Below, in pieces: positions 25,284-31,990 of a stretch of 34,790 bases of DNA. The stretch comes from Planctomycetota bacterium (lineage in GTDB: Bacteria; Planctomycetota; Planctomycetia; Pirellulales; Pirellulaceae): contig JAQCHP010000046.1 of the NCBI GenBank assembly GCA_027619595.1, forward strand, positions 1 through 34,790. Reading direction: 5' to 3'. A program made the translations under genes and the position numbers. Each line of letters starts with the position of its first letter. The stretch's first letter is position 1. The notes under the pieces were generated by a model, which saw only the letters and a list, made by a program, of their open reading frames with translations, searched no databases and was not told the DNA's origin.

Positions 25284-26330
25284 CTAACCGAAGGCGGGAA
25301 GTCCAACACAAGCGGCAGCCTGTGATAGTTTTTCTACGACATCGGGCGGCAGGTCAATCCCCTCCGATTGTACTCGATGAAAATTCCGCCATTCCCGTTC
25401 CCCCGGCAACAAAATTCCTTCCACACCTTCCGCAGTCGGAGCCGCATGGATTTCATCGATTAACGCCTGCAATCGCCGCTCAAATTGATCGCGGGGCACC
25501 ATCGCCCCCACATCCATCGCGATAAAAGAAGCGTTGTGCCAAGAAGGCCGAGCCGGATCGTCAAAAATCCAGCTGCCAACCTGCCACGTCATGTTACCCC
25601 CGGGCAAAATCGCTGAAAGAATCTCACACCATAAGCCGAACCCATACCCCTTGTGTCCAGCCATGGGTGCCAGGGCCGCAGACTGCGGGTAGAGACTGCC
25701 ATCGGTCGTTGGTTTACCGTCCGGACCGATCAGCCAATTTGAGGGAATCGACTCGCCCCTTTGATGAGCGGCATAAACTTTACCTCCTGCCACGGCCGCT
25801 GTCGCAATGTCCAAGAGGATCGGATCCCCTTGGCCAACCGGAACACCGAAAGCAATGGGATTGCTGCCTAAGACAGCCCCAAGTGAACCGGGAGCTGCAA
25901 CGCTTGGAATATCGTTTCCGGTTACCATTCCGATGCACCCTTCTCGAGCAGCTAAAGCGGCATAATAACCGGCCGCGCCAATGTGACCCGCGTTACGCAG
26001 TCCCACGTACGCGATCCCCACATTTCGTGCCTTGGCAATCGCCGTCTGCATGGCAAACGCACTACCTATTTGCCCCAAGGCCGACCCGCCATCAACGATC
26101 GCCCAGCCGAGTCCCTCTCGCTCGATTCGTGGCACCGCAGTAGCTTGGTACCCACCCCCTTGCAACTTTTTGAGATACCCGGACAACAATTTCGTACCAT
26201 GCGTGAATACACCCATTGCGTCGGTGGTGACGAGCGCCAAAGACACGATTTTCGCATCACGTAGCGAGACATCTGCTTGCGTCAGGACGCGAATACAGAA
26301 GTCGTTGAGCGATTCAAACGAGATATTCAT
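25284..26330 (-). CDS. Ldh-family malate/L-lactate/2-hydroxyacid dehydrogenase
   Basis: 348 residues of the Ldh_2 (MDH/YlbC/DpkA) type NAD(P)-dependent oxidoreductases. The catalytic His44 is in MGVFTHGTKLL. The nucleotide-binding part has RNAGHIGAAGYYAALAARE and LGSNPIAFGVP, and MAGHKGYGFGLWCEIL is the family signature near residue 235. It oxidises a 2-hydroxyacid to a 2-oxoacid or runs in reverse. It is the second gene of the operon, 51 bp after the epimerase. No ribosome binding site is evident. Confidence 0.9.
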   Translation of the reverse strand: MNISFESLNDFCIRVLTQADVSLRDAKIVSLALVTTDAMGVFTHGTKLLSGYLKKLQGGGYQATAVPRIEREGLGWAIVDGGSALGQIGSAFAMQTAIAKARNVGIAYVGLRNAGHIGAAGYYAALAAREGCIGMVTGNDIPSVAAPGSLGAVLGSNPIAFGVPVGQGDPILLDIATAAVAGGKVYAAHQRGESIPSNWLIGPDGKPTTDGSLYPQSAALAPMAGHKGYGFGLWCEILSAILPGGNMTWQVGSWIFDDPARPSWHNASFIAMDVGAMVPRDQFERRLQALIDEIHAAPTAEGVEGILLPGEREWRNFHRVQSEGIDLPPDVVEKLSQAAACVGLPAFG

Positions 26331-26381
26331 CGGGTGATGTCACCAATTCTTGAGTCGGTTGCTCGCGAACGTCATCGCCTG

Positions 26382-27344
26382 CTATCGACAGTTTTCGTGG
26401 CCGTCTATTGTTTGACGATAAAAGTCAACCGTGCGTCGAACACCCTCTTCCAACGTCGTGCTTCGCCAGTTGGGAAAGAGCCCCGTGATGTAATTCGGTT
26501 GCGGAGGAATATTCGCCGGTATCGCAGGTCCGTCGACTGTCAGACGTGCGCCGGCACCCGGTACGACCCGGTCAATTACTCGCACAAATTCTTCGGTTGT
26601 CGCCACCTGACCAGGAAGATCGACAACATGGGATCCGGGGGGAGTCTCCAGCACCGATTGCACAAACGCTCTGGCTACATCTTCCACGTAGTCGTACCCA
26701 ACCTTACCGGTGTAATTGATCGTATAAGGTTCGCTAAGTGCTGCCGCTCGAGCTGCCTGCGATGGCCCTGCGGTGAGGCCAACGACGCGTTCCGGCCCAT
26801 ACACAACATGGGGCCGAATCCCAACCGAAGCGATACCAAAGTGCCGCCAATATTGTTCGGCGATGAGATCCACCGCCATCTTGAAAGCTCCATAGAAGGA
26901 TGGCGGTCGGTTGTCCGCCAACTTCAATCCCAGTGAACTGTCATCCACTTCGGGACCGTAAACTGCAAACGAGCTGGCGTAGGCAAATCCTCCTATTGGT
27001 CGGGCACTCGTGCGAGCCAACTCGAACAGGGCCATACTCCCTAGCACGTTCACCTCGCAGCCCGCATAAGGGTCCTGTTGGCAATTGGGAGTGAGCAGTG
27101 CCGCTAGGTGCACAATGTGGGTCACTTGATGGTCATCTGCCGTTTTCTGGAGCAACCGTCGATCCAATAAGTCCCCTGCGACGAAACTGACTTTTGCTTC
27201 ATCGGCGCCCAATACTCGGCGCCATCGATCGGAGTTCCGCTGCATGTCGTAAACAACCGGTCGCATCCCGCGCGCGACGAGTTCTCGAAGCACCCACGTG
27301 CCAATAAAGCCGCCACCCCCCGTTACCAAAACTGAACCGCTCAT
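26382..27344 (-). CDS. NAD-dependent epimerase/dehydratase-family (extended SDR) protein
   Basis: 320 residues. VTGGGGFIG (7-15) binds NAD, Asp33 ends strand 2, Ser124/125 (YASSFAVYG) and Y151-x3-K155 (YGAFK) complete the catalytic set, and GIRPHVVYGP is the substrate-binding loop. Members act on nucleotide sugars or, in catabolic operons, oxidise sugar acids such as tetronates. Being the first gene of a hydroxyacid operon favours the second role, as inference. A palindrome lies 34 bp upstream of its ATG. Confidence 0.88.
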   Translation of the reverse strand: MSGSVLVTGGGGFIGTWVLRELVARGMRPVVYDMQRNSDRWRRVLGADEAKVSFVAGDLLDRRLLQKTADDHQVTHIVHLAALLTPNCQQDPYAGCEVNVLGSMALFELARTSARPIGGFAYASSFAVYGPEVDDSSLGLKLADNRPPSFYGAFKMAVDLIAEQYWRHFGIASVGIRPHVVYGPERVVGLTAGPSQAARAAALSEPYTINYTGKVGYDYVEDVARAFVQSVLETPPGSHVVDLPGQVATTEEFVRVIDRVVPGAGARLTVDGPAIPANIPPQPNYITGLFPNWRSTTLEEGVRRTVDFYRQTIDGHENCR

Positions 27345-27377
27345 GCTGCCTCATAAGTCCGCCAGACGCCCGTCAAA

Positions 27378-27394
27378 ATACCGAAATACGGTAT
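27378..27394. promoter_or_regulatory. 17 bp palindrome, candidate operator of the catabolic operon
   Basis: ATACCG-AAATA-CGGTAT is a perfect 6 bp inverted repeat with 5 bp spacer, starting 34 bp upstream of the epimerase ATG. The size and position fit a repressor site of the GntR or LacI type. No regulator gene is in the window, so the protein is unknown. Confidence 0.45.
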
Positions 27395-27454
27395 CCAATT
27401 ATGGTCATATTGTGGTGTGCGTGGTGCGATTGCCGCAACCCCACGTAACCCATA

Positions 27455-27606
27455 GTAGAGCAGCTGTCCCCAGCTGCTTCGCGTACCAAACGACGTCACA
27501 ACACATCCGAACCCCAGAAACTAAATCTCGCAGCTTCATTGTAGAGCAGCTGTCCCCAGCTGCTTTGCGTACCAAACGACGCCGCTATACATCCAAGACC
27601 CAGAAA
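27455..27606 (+). repeat. 86 bp-period imperfect tandem pair of a stem-loop repeat (copies R1, R2)
   Basis: Copies at 27455-27520 and 27541-27606 share most of about 66 bp. Each contains AGCAGCTG-TCCC-CAGCTGCT, an 8 bp perfect hairpin with a 4 nt loop (27459-27478 and 27545-27564), followed by the shared TGCGTACCAAACGACG-like segment (C for the first T in R1) and CCCAGAAA. Confidence 0.85.
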
Positions 27607-27637
27607 AAAATCTGGTAAACCTCTCGCGAAACGCAAA

Positions 27638-27692
27638 AACAGTTGAGGACAACTGTTCTACAATGTAAACTATCTGTCCCCAGCTGCTTGGC
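27638..27692. repeat. inverted copy R3 and degenerate copy R4 of the same repeat
   Basis: R3 lies on the minus strand: AACAGTTG-TCCT-CAACTGTT when read in repeat orientation (27638-27657), flanked by ATTGTAG as in R2. Relative to R1/R2 it has two G-C/A-T changes, each compensated on the other arm. R4 (about 27662-27692, plus strand) keeps CTGTCCCCAGCTGCTT but its left arm is mutated, so the hairpin is broken. Confidence 0.8.
27643..27671 (+). promoter_or_regulatory. possible promoter of the NHL gene within the repeat
   Basis: TTGAGG (27643-27648) and TAAACT (27666-27671) are 17 bp apart and about 70 bp from the NHL start. The match is modest and coincides with repeat copies R3/R4, so it may be accidental. 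Confidence 0.25.
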
Positions 27693-27742
27693 ACTCCGAG
27701 CATCCGACGGTACAAGAACGCAACTCGAAAAGGAATCAATTT

Positions 27743-28663
27743 ATGAAGCGACCTTCAAATACATCCGTGCGGCTGCTACGTAGTCTCCTGCTAATTGGGA
27801 GCCTAGCGGCAACGTCATCCGTTTTCGCCGTGGAGACATTCAAATACGAACCTCAGCTCGACTTCTTCAAACTCCCCACGTCGATTCAACTGGCCGGCTG
27901 TTCTGCCGCCGCCGTGGACAGCCAAGGCAACTATTTCTTGCTGCACCGCGGTCAACATCCCGTCATCTGCTGCGACAAGCGGGGCCAATTCGTGCGCACG
28001 TGGGGTGACGGCGTATTTGCCAAACCGCATGGAATGCGCATCGACCATGACGACAACATTTGGATCACCGATATCCAACAGCACGTAGTTCGCAAATTTA
28101 CTCCGACGGGCGAACTTCTGCTTACGCTCGGCACTTTAAATAGTCCCGGAGCCGCCGAAAATCAGTTCAACAAGCCAACCGATATCGCTTTCGGCGCCCA
28201 CGGTATCGTTTATATCTCTGACGGATATATCAATACCCGCGTCATGACATTTGCACCGGACGGCAAACTAATCAGGACTTGGGGCAAGCCAGGCAGCGGA
28301 CGCGGTGAGTTGAGCGTCCCGCACTCGATCGCTATCGATTCCAAGGGACAAATTGTCATCGGCGATAGTGGCAACAAACGCATCCAGGTGTTCGACAAGG
28401 AGGGAAACGTCTTGGAAGTATGGGATGGAATGACCGCCTTAGGACTCGCCTACGACCCGCAGGGCAACTTATTCGTATCGTGTGGCCCGGAAAACCGAAT
28501 CTTGCAGCTAAGTGATCAAGGCAAAGTGGTTGCCACGTGGGGCCAGGAAGGGATTCTTCCGGGTGAGTTCCGTATTCCGCACATGTTGGCCGCCGACGCC
28601 GAGGGGAACCTCATTGCCTGCGAGGTGAACGGGATGCGATTTCAAAGGCTGGTCCGAAAGTAA
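27743..28663 (+). CDS. exported NHL-repeat beta-propeller protein
   Basis: 306 residues. Residues 1 to about 29 are a Sec signal peptide ending SSVFA. About six NHL-type blades follow, each with a GxPxGMxxDxxxNIWxTD-like core and an R/K-x-F-x-x-x-G strand, for example KPHGMRIDHDDNIWITD, HSIAIDSKGQIVIGDSGNKR and IPHMLAADAEGNLIACE. The fold is a six-bladed propeller related to peptidyl-alpha-hydroxyglycine lyase and other extracytoplasmic binding or lyase proteins. AAAAGGA lies 8 nt before the ATG, a strong ribosome binding site. Divergent from the catabolic operon; a functional link is possible but unproven. Confidence 0.88.
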   Translation: MKRPSNTSVRLLRSLLLIGSLAATSSVFAVETFKYEPQLDFFKLPTSIQLAGCSAAAVDSQGNYFLLHRGQHPVICCDKRGQFVRTWGDGVFAKPHGMRIDHDDNIWITDIQQHVVRKFTPTGELLLTLGTLNSPGAAENQFNKPTDIAFGAHGIVYISDGYINTRVMTFAPDGKLIRTWGKPGSGRGELSVPHSIAIDSKGQIVIGDSGNKRIQVFDKEGNVLEVWDGMTALGLAYDPQGNLFVSCGPENRILQLSDQGKVVATWGQEGILPGEFRIPHMLAADAEGNLIACEVNGMRFQRLVRK

Positions 28664-28723
28664 AATGTTAATAAAGTGTGGGAAGGACCACAGCAAATTC
28701 TCTTGACGATCGGCACATGGGAG

Positions 28724-28948
28724 TCATCGAGAGAAGTAGCGAAACAACCAAGCACACGCGGTCAAGACTAGGCTCAGCAGAACACAAGTCACAACGGGAA
28801 AATAGAAGCGAAAGTTTTCCCGTTCGATCGCGATATCCCCCGGCAGCCGCCCCAGCCAGGGAATTCGAGCCGAAAATGCCCAGGCCACACCACACGCCGT
28901 GATTAAGATCCCCAAGCCTGCCACCAACCATCCCGGATGCTGATTCAC
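28724..28948 (-). CDS. DUF2905 small membrane protein
   Basis: About 74 residues, two membrane helices separated by the family signature WLGRLPGDIAIERENFRFYFP, where the R-L-P-G-D and F-R-F-Y-F-P residues are diagnostic. The second helix ends in a WLFRYFSR tail. Function of the family is unknown. I chose the GTG at 28948 because AAAGG lies 5 nt upstream and the protein then begins just before helix 1; an in-frame GTG at 28975 is the alternative. It lies 113 bp after the phosphatase-cytochrome gene. Confidence 0.85.
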   Translation of the reverse strand: MNQHPGWLVAGLGILITACGVAWAFSARIPWLGRLPGDIAIERENFRFYFPVVTCVLLSLVLTACAWLFRYFSR

Positions 28949-29061
28949 TTCACCACTCCCTTTCCATTCACTCACTGACTATCAAGGCGCATTCGTGAAT
29001 CTCAGTCCTAATTTGTCTGTCAGGCGGTTCTCTCGAAAACAACGGAGCAAAGAGCGTCCGC

Positions 29062-30075
29062 TCAAGACGCATCATGCTTTTCGTTCAAAGGGACATCGCG
29101 AAACTTTTCGTGGCACGCGTTACAGTTTTTTGTGATACGTTGGATCAAGCTACCCAATTGTTCCGTGCCTCGATCCTTTCGACTGACTTCCTGGCCGAAG
29201 TCTCGTAGCACCTGTTCCATCTCTTCAGCCGCCAACTCGGAATCACGAATTAGCTTGCCAAACTCATCTGGCTGCTTCTGGACATTTTCGATGCGCAACA
29301 GCTCCGTGAATTGTTCACGCAACAACAATGCTTCGTGAGATGGCTCCAAGCCACGCTGATCGTGTGACGCCTGCCATCCGGCCGCAGCAAACGCATTGAG
29401 GTGATCGAGAATACGCTCCAAAGCGACCATCGCATCGGCGATCGGCGGGACATCGACCTGACTCCGAAAATCGACGACCAACCGATCAAGGTCCGAGCCG
29501 TCCACCGGCGTCGCATCCTTGACCGACTGGTAGAGTCCACGATAGCCACGATTTGTCCCGGCGATTTCGAGCACTTCGATCGCTTCAGCCGGTAGCAACA
29601 ATCCAGCCGTAACACATGCCACTGCGGCCGCTGCTGGGCTTCGGTGCATGCCGTGGTGGCAGTGCAAATAAATGGGCCCCTCAAAGTCACGCACTCCCTT
29701 GGCCAGTTCCTTCGCGCGAGCCGCCGAAATACCGTCGTAGCCATGGGGCAGGTGCACATATCGTAGACCGTACTTTGCGGCAGTTTCGACATCGGGAACA
29801 GCCCCGTCGACACTGATAACGGTTTTGATGCCGAACGCCTGTAGCTCCTGATATCCCAATTCACCGTCCGGTTGGCCGCCCGAAAATACCTTCTCGTTAA
29901 CCCGTATGCAATTCGGCAAATGATCTGTAGACACTTTGGTCGGCAATCGCTGACTTGAGACAGTGGCCGGACCGGCCTTTCTTGCTAACTCGTCGTCGGC
30001 GAGCACGGACGGAATCCCAGCCCCCACCAATAGGAACACGATGACCGGTCTGAGCACGAACCACTTCCGGTACAT
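29062..30075 (-). CDS. exported dual-specificity-type Cys phosphatase fused to a class II cytochrome c-like domain
   Basis: 337 residues from the ATG at 30075, where a signal peptide begins (ending PSVLA); a longer frame to 30129 adds residues before it. The phosphatase domain covers about 50-200: KVFSGGQPDGELGYQEL, then the P-loop H-C139-x5-R145-S (HCHHGMHRS). The region from about 205 to 330 is helical with a single heme c motif C318-N-A-C321-H322 near its C-terminus, the position typical of cytochrome c'/c556 four-helix bundles. Export would put both domains in the periplasm, where heme c is attached. This is a rare domain combination; the phosphatase substrate and any redox or gas sensing are unknown. 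Confidence 0.85.
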   Translation of the reverse strand: MYRKWFVLRPVIVFLLVGAGIPSVLADDELARKAGPATVSSQRLPTKVSTDHLPNCIRVNEKVFSGGQPDGELGYQELQAFGIKTVISVDGAVPDVETAAKYGLRYVHLPHGYDGISAARAKELAKGVRDFEGPIYLHCHHGMHRSPAAAAVACVTAGLLLPAEAIEVLEIAGTNRGYRGLYQSVKDATPVDGSDLDRLVVDFRSQVDVPPIADAMVALERILDHLNAFAAAGWQASHDQRGLEPSHEALLLREQFTELLRIENVQKQPDEFGKLIRDSELAAEEMEQVLRDFGQEVSRKDRGTEQLGSLIQRITKNCNACHEKFRDVPLNEKHDAS

Positions 30076-30337
30076 AACACACTGCCTATTTTCTTCGCCG
30101 GGAAGGTCAAATGATTTGGGGTGACGCAATGGTAAGCACTACGATCCGACCTCGATTTTCAGGCTCGCACGACCGTTACCGCCGCCATGACCGCAACGAC
30201 CGCCAGTCCAAAATACCGCCGTTGGCCGTCGTCAAGCAGATCCCTCACCCGATTTACACGCCCATTCCTTGGCGTGATCTAGACTTTCGCACGGCCGATT
30301 TCCCGAGTCATTCTACGAACTATTGCCAACCCGTCGC

Positions 30338-30988
30338 ATGATTCAACTATCTTCTATTCTACGCAACGACACAATTCGGCCACTTTTTGTTGGCGTAGTA
30401 GCCTTCTGCGTCGCCATGGCCATTTCGCTGACCCGTTGGCCAACGCCGATCATCCACGATGACTTTGGCTACCTTCTAATCTCCGATACTTTGTGTCACG
30501 GGCGTTTGGCCAATCCAACACCCCAGGAGTGGACTGCCTTTCAATCAGTGTACACAATCTTTGAGCCGTCGTATGCATCCAAGTATCCGATTGGAACTGG
30601 ATTGCTGCTGGCTTTTGGAACGATCTCGGTGGGAACGGAGGTGGCTGGCCTTTGGATGTGCGCAGGACTTGCTTCGGCGTGTCTCACCTGGGCTCTCCGC
30701 GGCCACTTTCCGCGTCGTTGGACTTTGTGCTTGGGGCTCTTGGTGGCGTTGCATCCCGTATGGCAAATGTATTGGTCACAAAGGTTCACCAACGGATGGG
30801 TCGCGATGGCAGGAGCGTCCCTCGTATTGGGCGGACTCCTGAGATGCCGACGTCTTAAGCACCACACGACATGGAAACAATCCAGGATGGTTCAAGCGGT
30901 CTTGGCGCTCGGCGCTGGTGCAGTCTTGCTTGCGTTTTCCAGACCGGACTCTTCTGCCTCATGGCGGGCGGCTACCTGCTCTACCTAA
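30338..30988 (+). CDS. N-terminal part of a frameshifted multi-pass glycosyltransferase-like membrane protein
   Basis: The ATG at 30338 starts a hydrophobic protein with helices (PLFVGVVAFCVAMAISL, VAGLWMCAGLASACL, LCLGLLVALHPVWQ) and the early loop HDDFGYLLISDTLCHGRL, whose acidic pair is typical of GT39/GT-C-type transferases. After LLAFSRP (about 30943) the frame runs into unrelated residues and stops at 30988. The natural continuation is in the -1 frame (next entry). An in-frame TTG at 30323 is less likely as start. Together the halves would make a protein of about 530 residues. Confidence 0.7.
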   Translation: MIQLSSILRNDTIRPLFVGVVAFCVAMAISLTRWPTPIIHDDFGYLLISDTLCHGRLANPTPQEWTAFQSVYTIFEPSYASKYPIGTGLLLAFGTISVGTEVAGLWMCAGLASACLTWALRGHFPRRWTLCLGLLVALHPVWQMYWSQRFTNGWVAMAGASLVLGGLLRCRRLKHHTTWKQSRMVQAVLALGAGAVLLAFSRPDSSASWRAATCST

Positions 30989-31926
30989 CGGTGCAGAATA
31001 GATGGTGGTCGCAATCAAGATGCTACGTCGCGGCGATACCTGGATTGTTGGTCCTAGCGGCTGGCATGACACTGCAAGTCATGCACAACCATTCCGCCAC
31101 AGGAAGATGGACGGAGTTGCCCTACCAATTTCACGAAAAGCAATATGCGATTGCCCCCAATTTCATGTGGGCGACCCCTAACACTCCGACGCAGCCTTAC
31201 CATTACGATTCGATTCGCCAAGTCTATGAGACACTAGCGATGGACAACTATCGCGAAGCGCACACCGTGTTGGGGTACGTTGAGCGTTGGGGGAGACGAA
31301 TCCTCCACATCGTGCCTGGCTGGAGCATCTTCGGCATCCTGCCATTTTTCTGCCTTTGGATTCAGCCACGCCCGCGCCTGTACATTGTTCTAGGACTCAT
31401 GTTTGGAATTCAATTCGTTCTCCATAGTTTCGTGCCCGCTGTGATGTCGCATTACGTCGCCCCCTTAGTGCCGATCGCTGTGATATTCACCGGTGTCGCG
31501 CTACGATGGCTGAAGAATCAAATCGATCAAGCGCGTGGTGCTCACGCTACCCATACGTTGGGACACGGCAGTGGATTCGTCCTAGCATTAGTCGCCTTGC
31601 AGACGATTGCACTCGCCGTCACGTGGTCGCCGCATTTCGTTAACCCCATCCATTGGTCCCAACGTCGCACTCAAATGCTGTCGCAGTTACAACAAGATTC
31701 ACGCCCCAGTATTGTGTTCGTAAAATACAATCCGGAGCACAATGCCGAAGTTGAATGGATCTATAACGGCGCCGACCTCGCAACGTCGAAGGTACTTTGG
31801 GCGCACGACCGAGGACCGGAATTAAACGCCAAGGTGTCAAAGTGCTACCCAGGGCGACAGGCTTGGCTCCTGCAACCGGATGAGCCTGACTCTCCCTTAG
31901 TCGCCTATCCCGGCCTCGAAGGTTAG
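30871..31926 (+). CDS. C-terminal part of the frameshifted glycosyltransferase-like membrane protein
   Basis: Real coding similarity begins at about 30946 (GLFCLMAGGYLLYLTV), joining LLAFSRP of the other frame; the residues encoded from the nominal ATG at 30871 up to there look random. Several helices follow (YVAAIPGLLVLAAGMTLQV, LYIVLGLMFGIQFVLHSFV, HYVAPLVPIAVIFTGVALRW) and a soluble C-terminal domain (SRPSIVFVKYNPEHNAEVEW). A one-base loss (or two-base gain) between about 30943 and 30946 explains the split. No canonical slippery heptamer is seen there. It converges with the TPR gene 64 bp downstream. Confidence 0.7.
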   Translation: METIQDGSSGLGARRWCSLACVFQTGLFCLMAGGYLLYLTVQNRWWSQSRCYVAAIPGLLVLAAGMTLQVMHNHSATGRWTELPYQFHEKQYAIAPNFMWATPNTPTQPYHYDSIRQVYETLAMDNYREAHTVLGYVERWGRRILHIVPGWSIFGILPFFCLWIQPRPRLYIVLGLMFGIQFVLHSFVPAVMSHYVAPLVPIAVIFTGVALRWLKNQIDQARGAHATHTLGHGSGFVLALVALQTIALAVTWSPHFVNPIHWSQRRTQMLSQLQQDSRPSIVFVKYNPEHNAEVEWIYNGADLATSKVLWAHDRGPELNAKVSKCYPGRQAWLLQPDEPDSPLVAYPGLEG

Positions 31927-31945
31927 ATCCCACGTCGTCACCGTA

Positions 31946-31974
31946 AGCTCCGCGAAACCCTCTTACCGCGAGCT
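31946..31974. terminator. weak bidirectional hairpin between convergent genes
   Basis: AGCTC-CGCG and CGCG-AGCT (one bulge, 12 nt loop) lie between the membrane-protein and TPR stop codons. No T-run follows on either strand, so an intrinsic terminator is only possible. Confidence 0.25.
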
Positions 31975-31990
31975 GTGTTACGTAGGCTAA

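Larger units (their letters stand above)
27345..27742. other. divergent intergenic region with operator-like palindrome and stem-loop repeats
   Basis: 398 bp between the catabolic operon and the NHL gene. Its operon-proximal third carries a 17 bp palindrome; the rest is filled by four copies of a structured repeat. No protein-coding frame in it is convincing. Confidence 0.7.

Noticed and set aside
28677-28692. TGTGG-GAAGGA-CCACA hairpin between the NHL and DUF2905 genes
   Set aside because: Only 5 bp of stem and no T-run on either strand; too weak to call a terminator.
29250-29864. 204-codon minus-strand frame within the phosphatase-cytochrome gene
   Set aside because: Same strand, other frame; Arg/Ser-rich composition without motifs, while the main frame has signal peptide, P-loop and heme motif.
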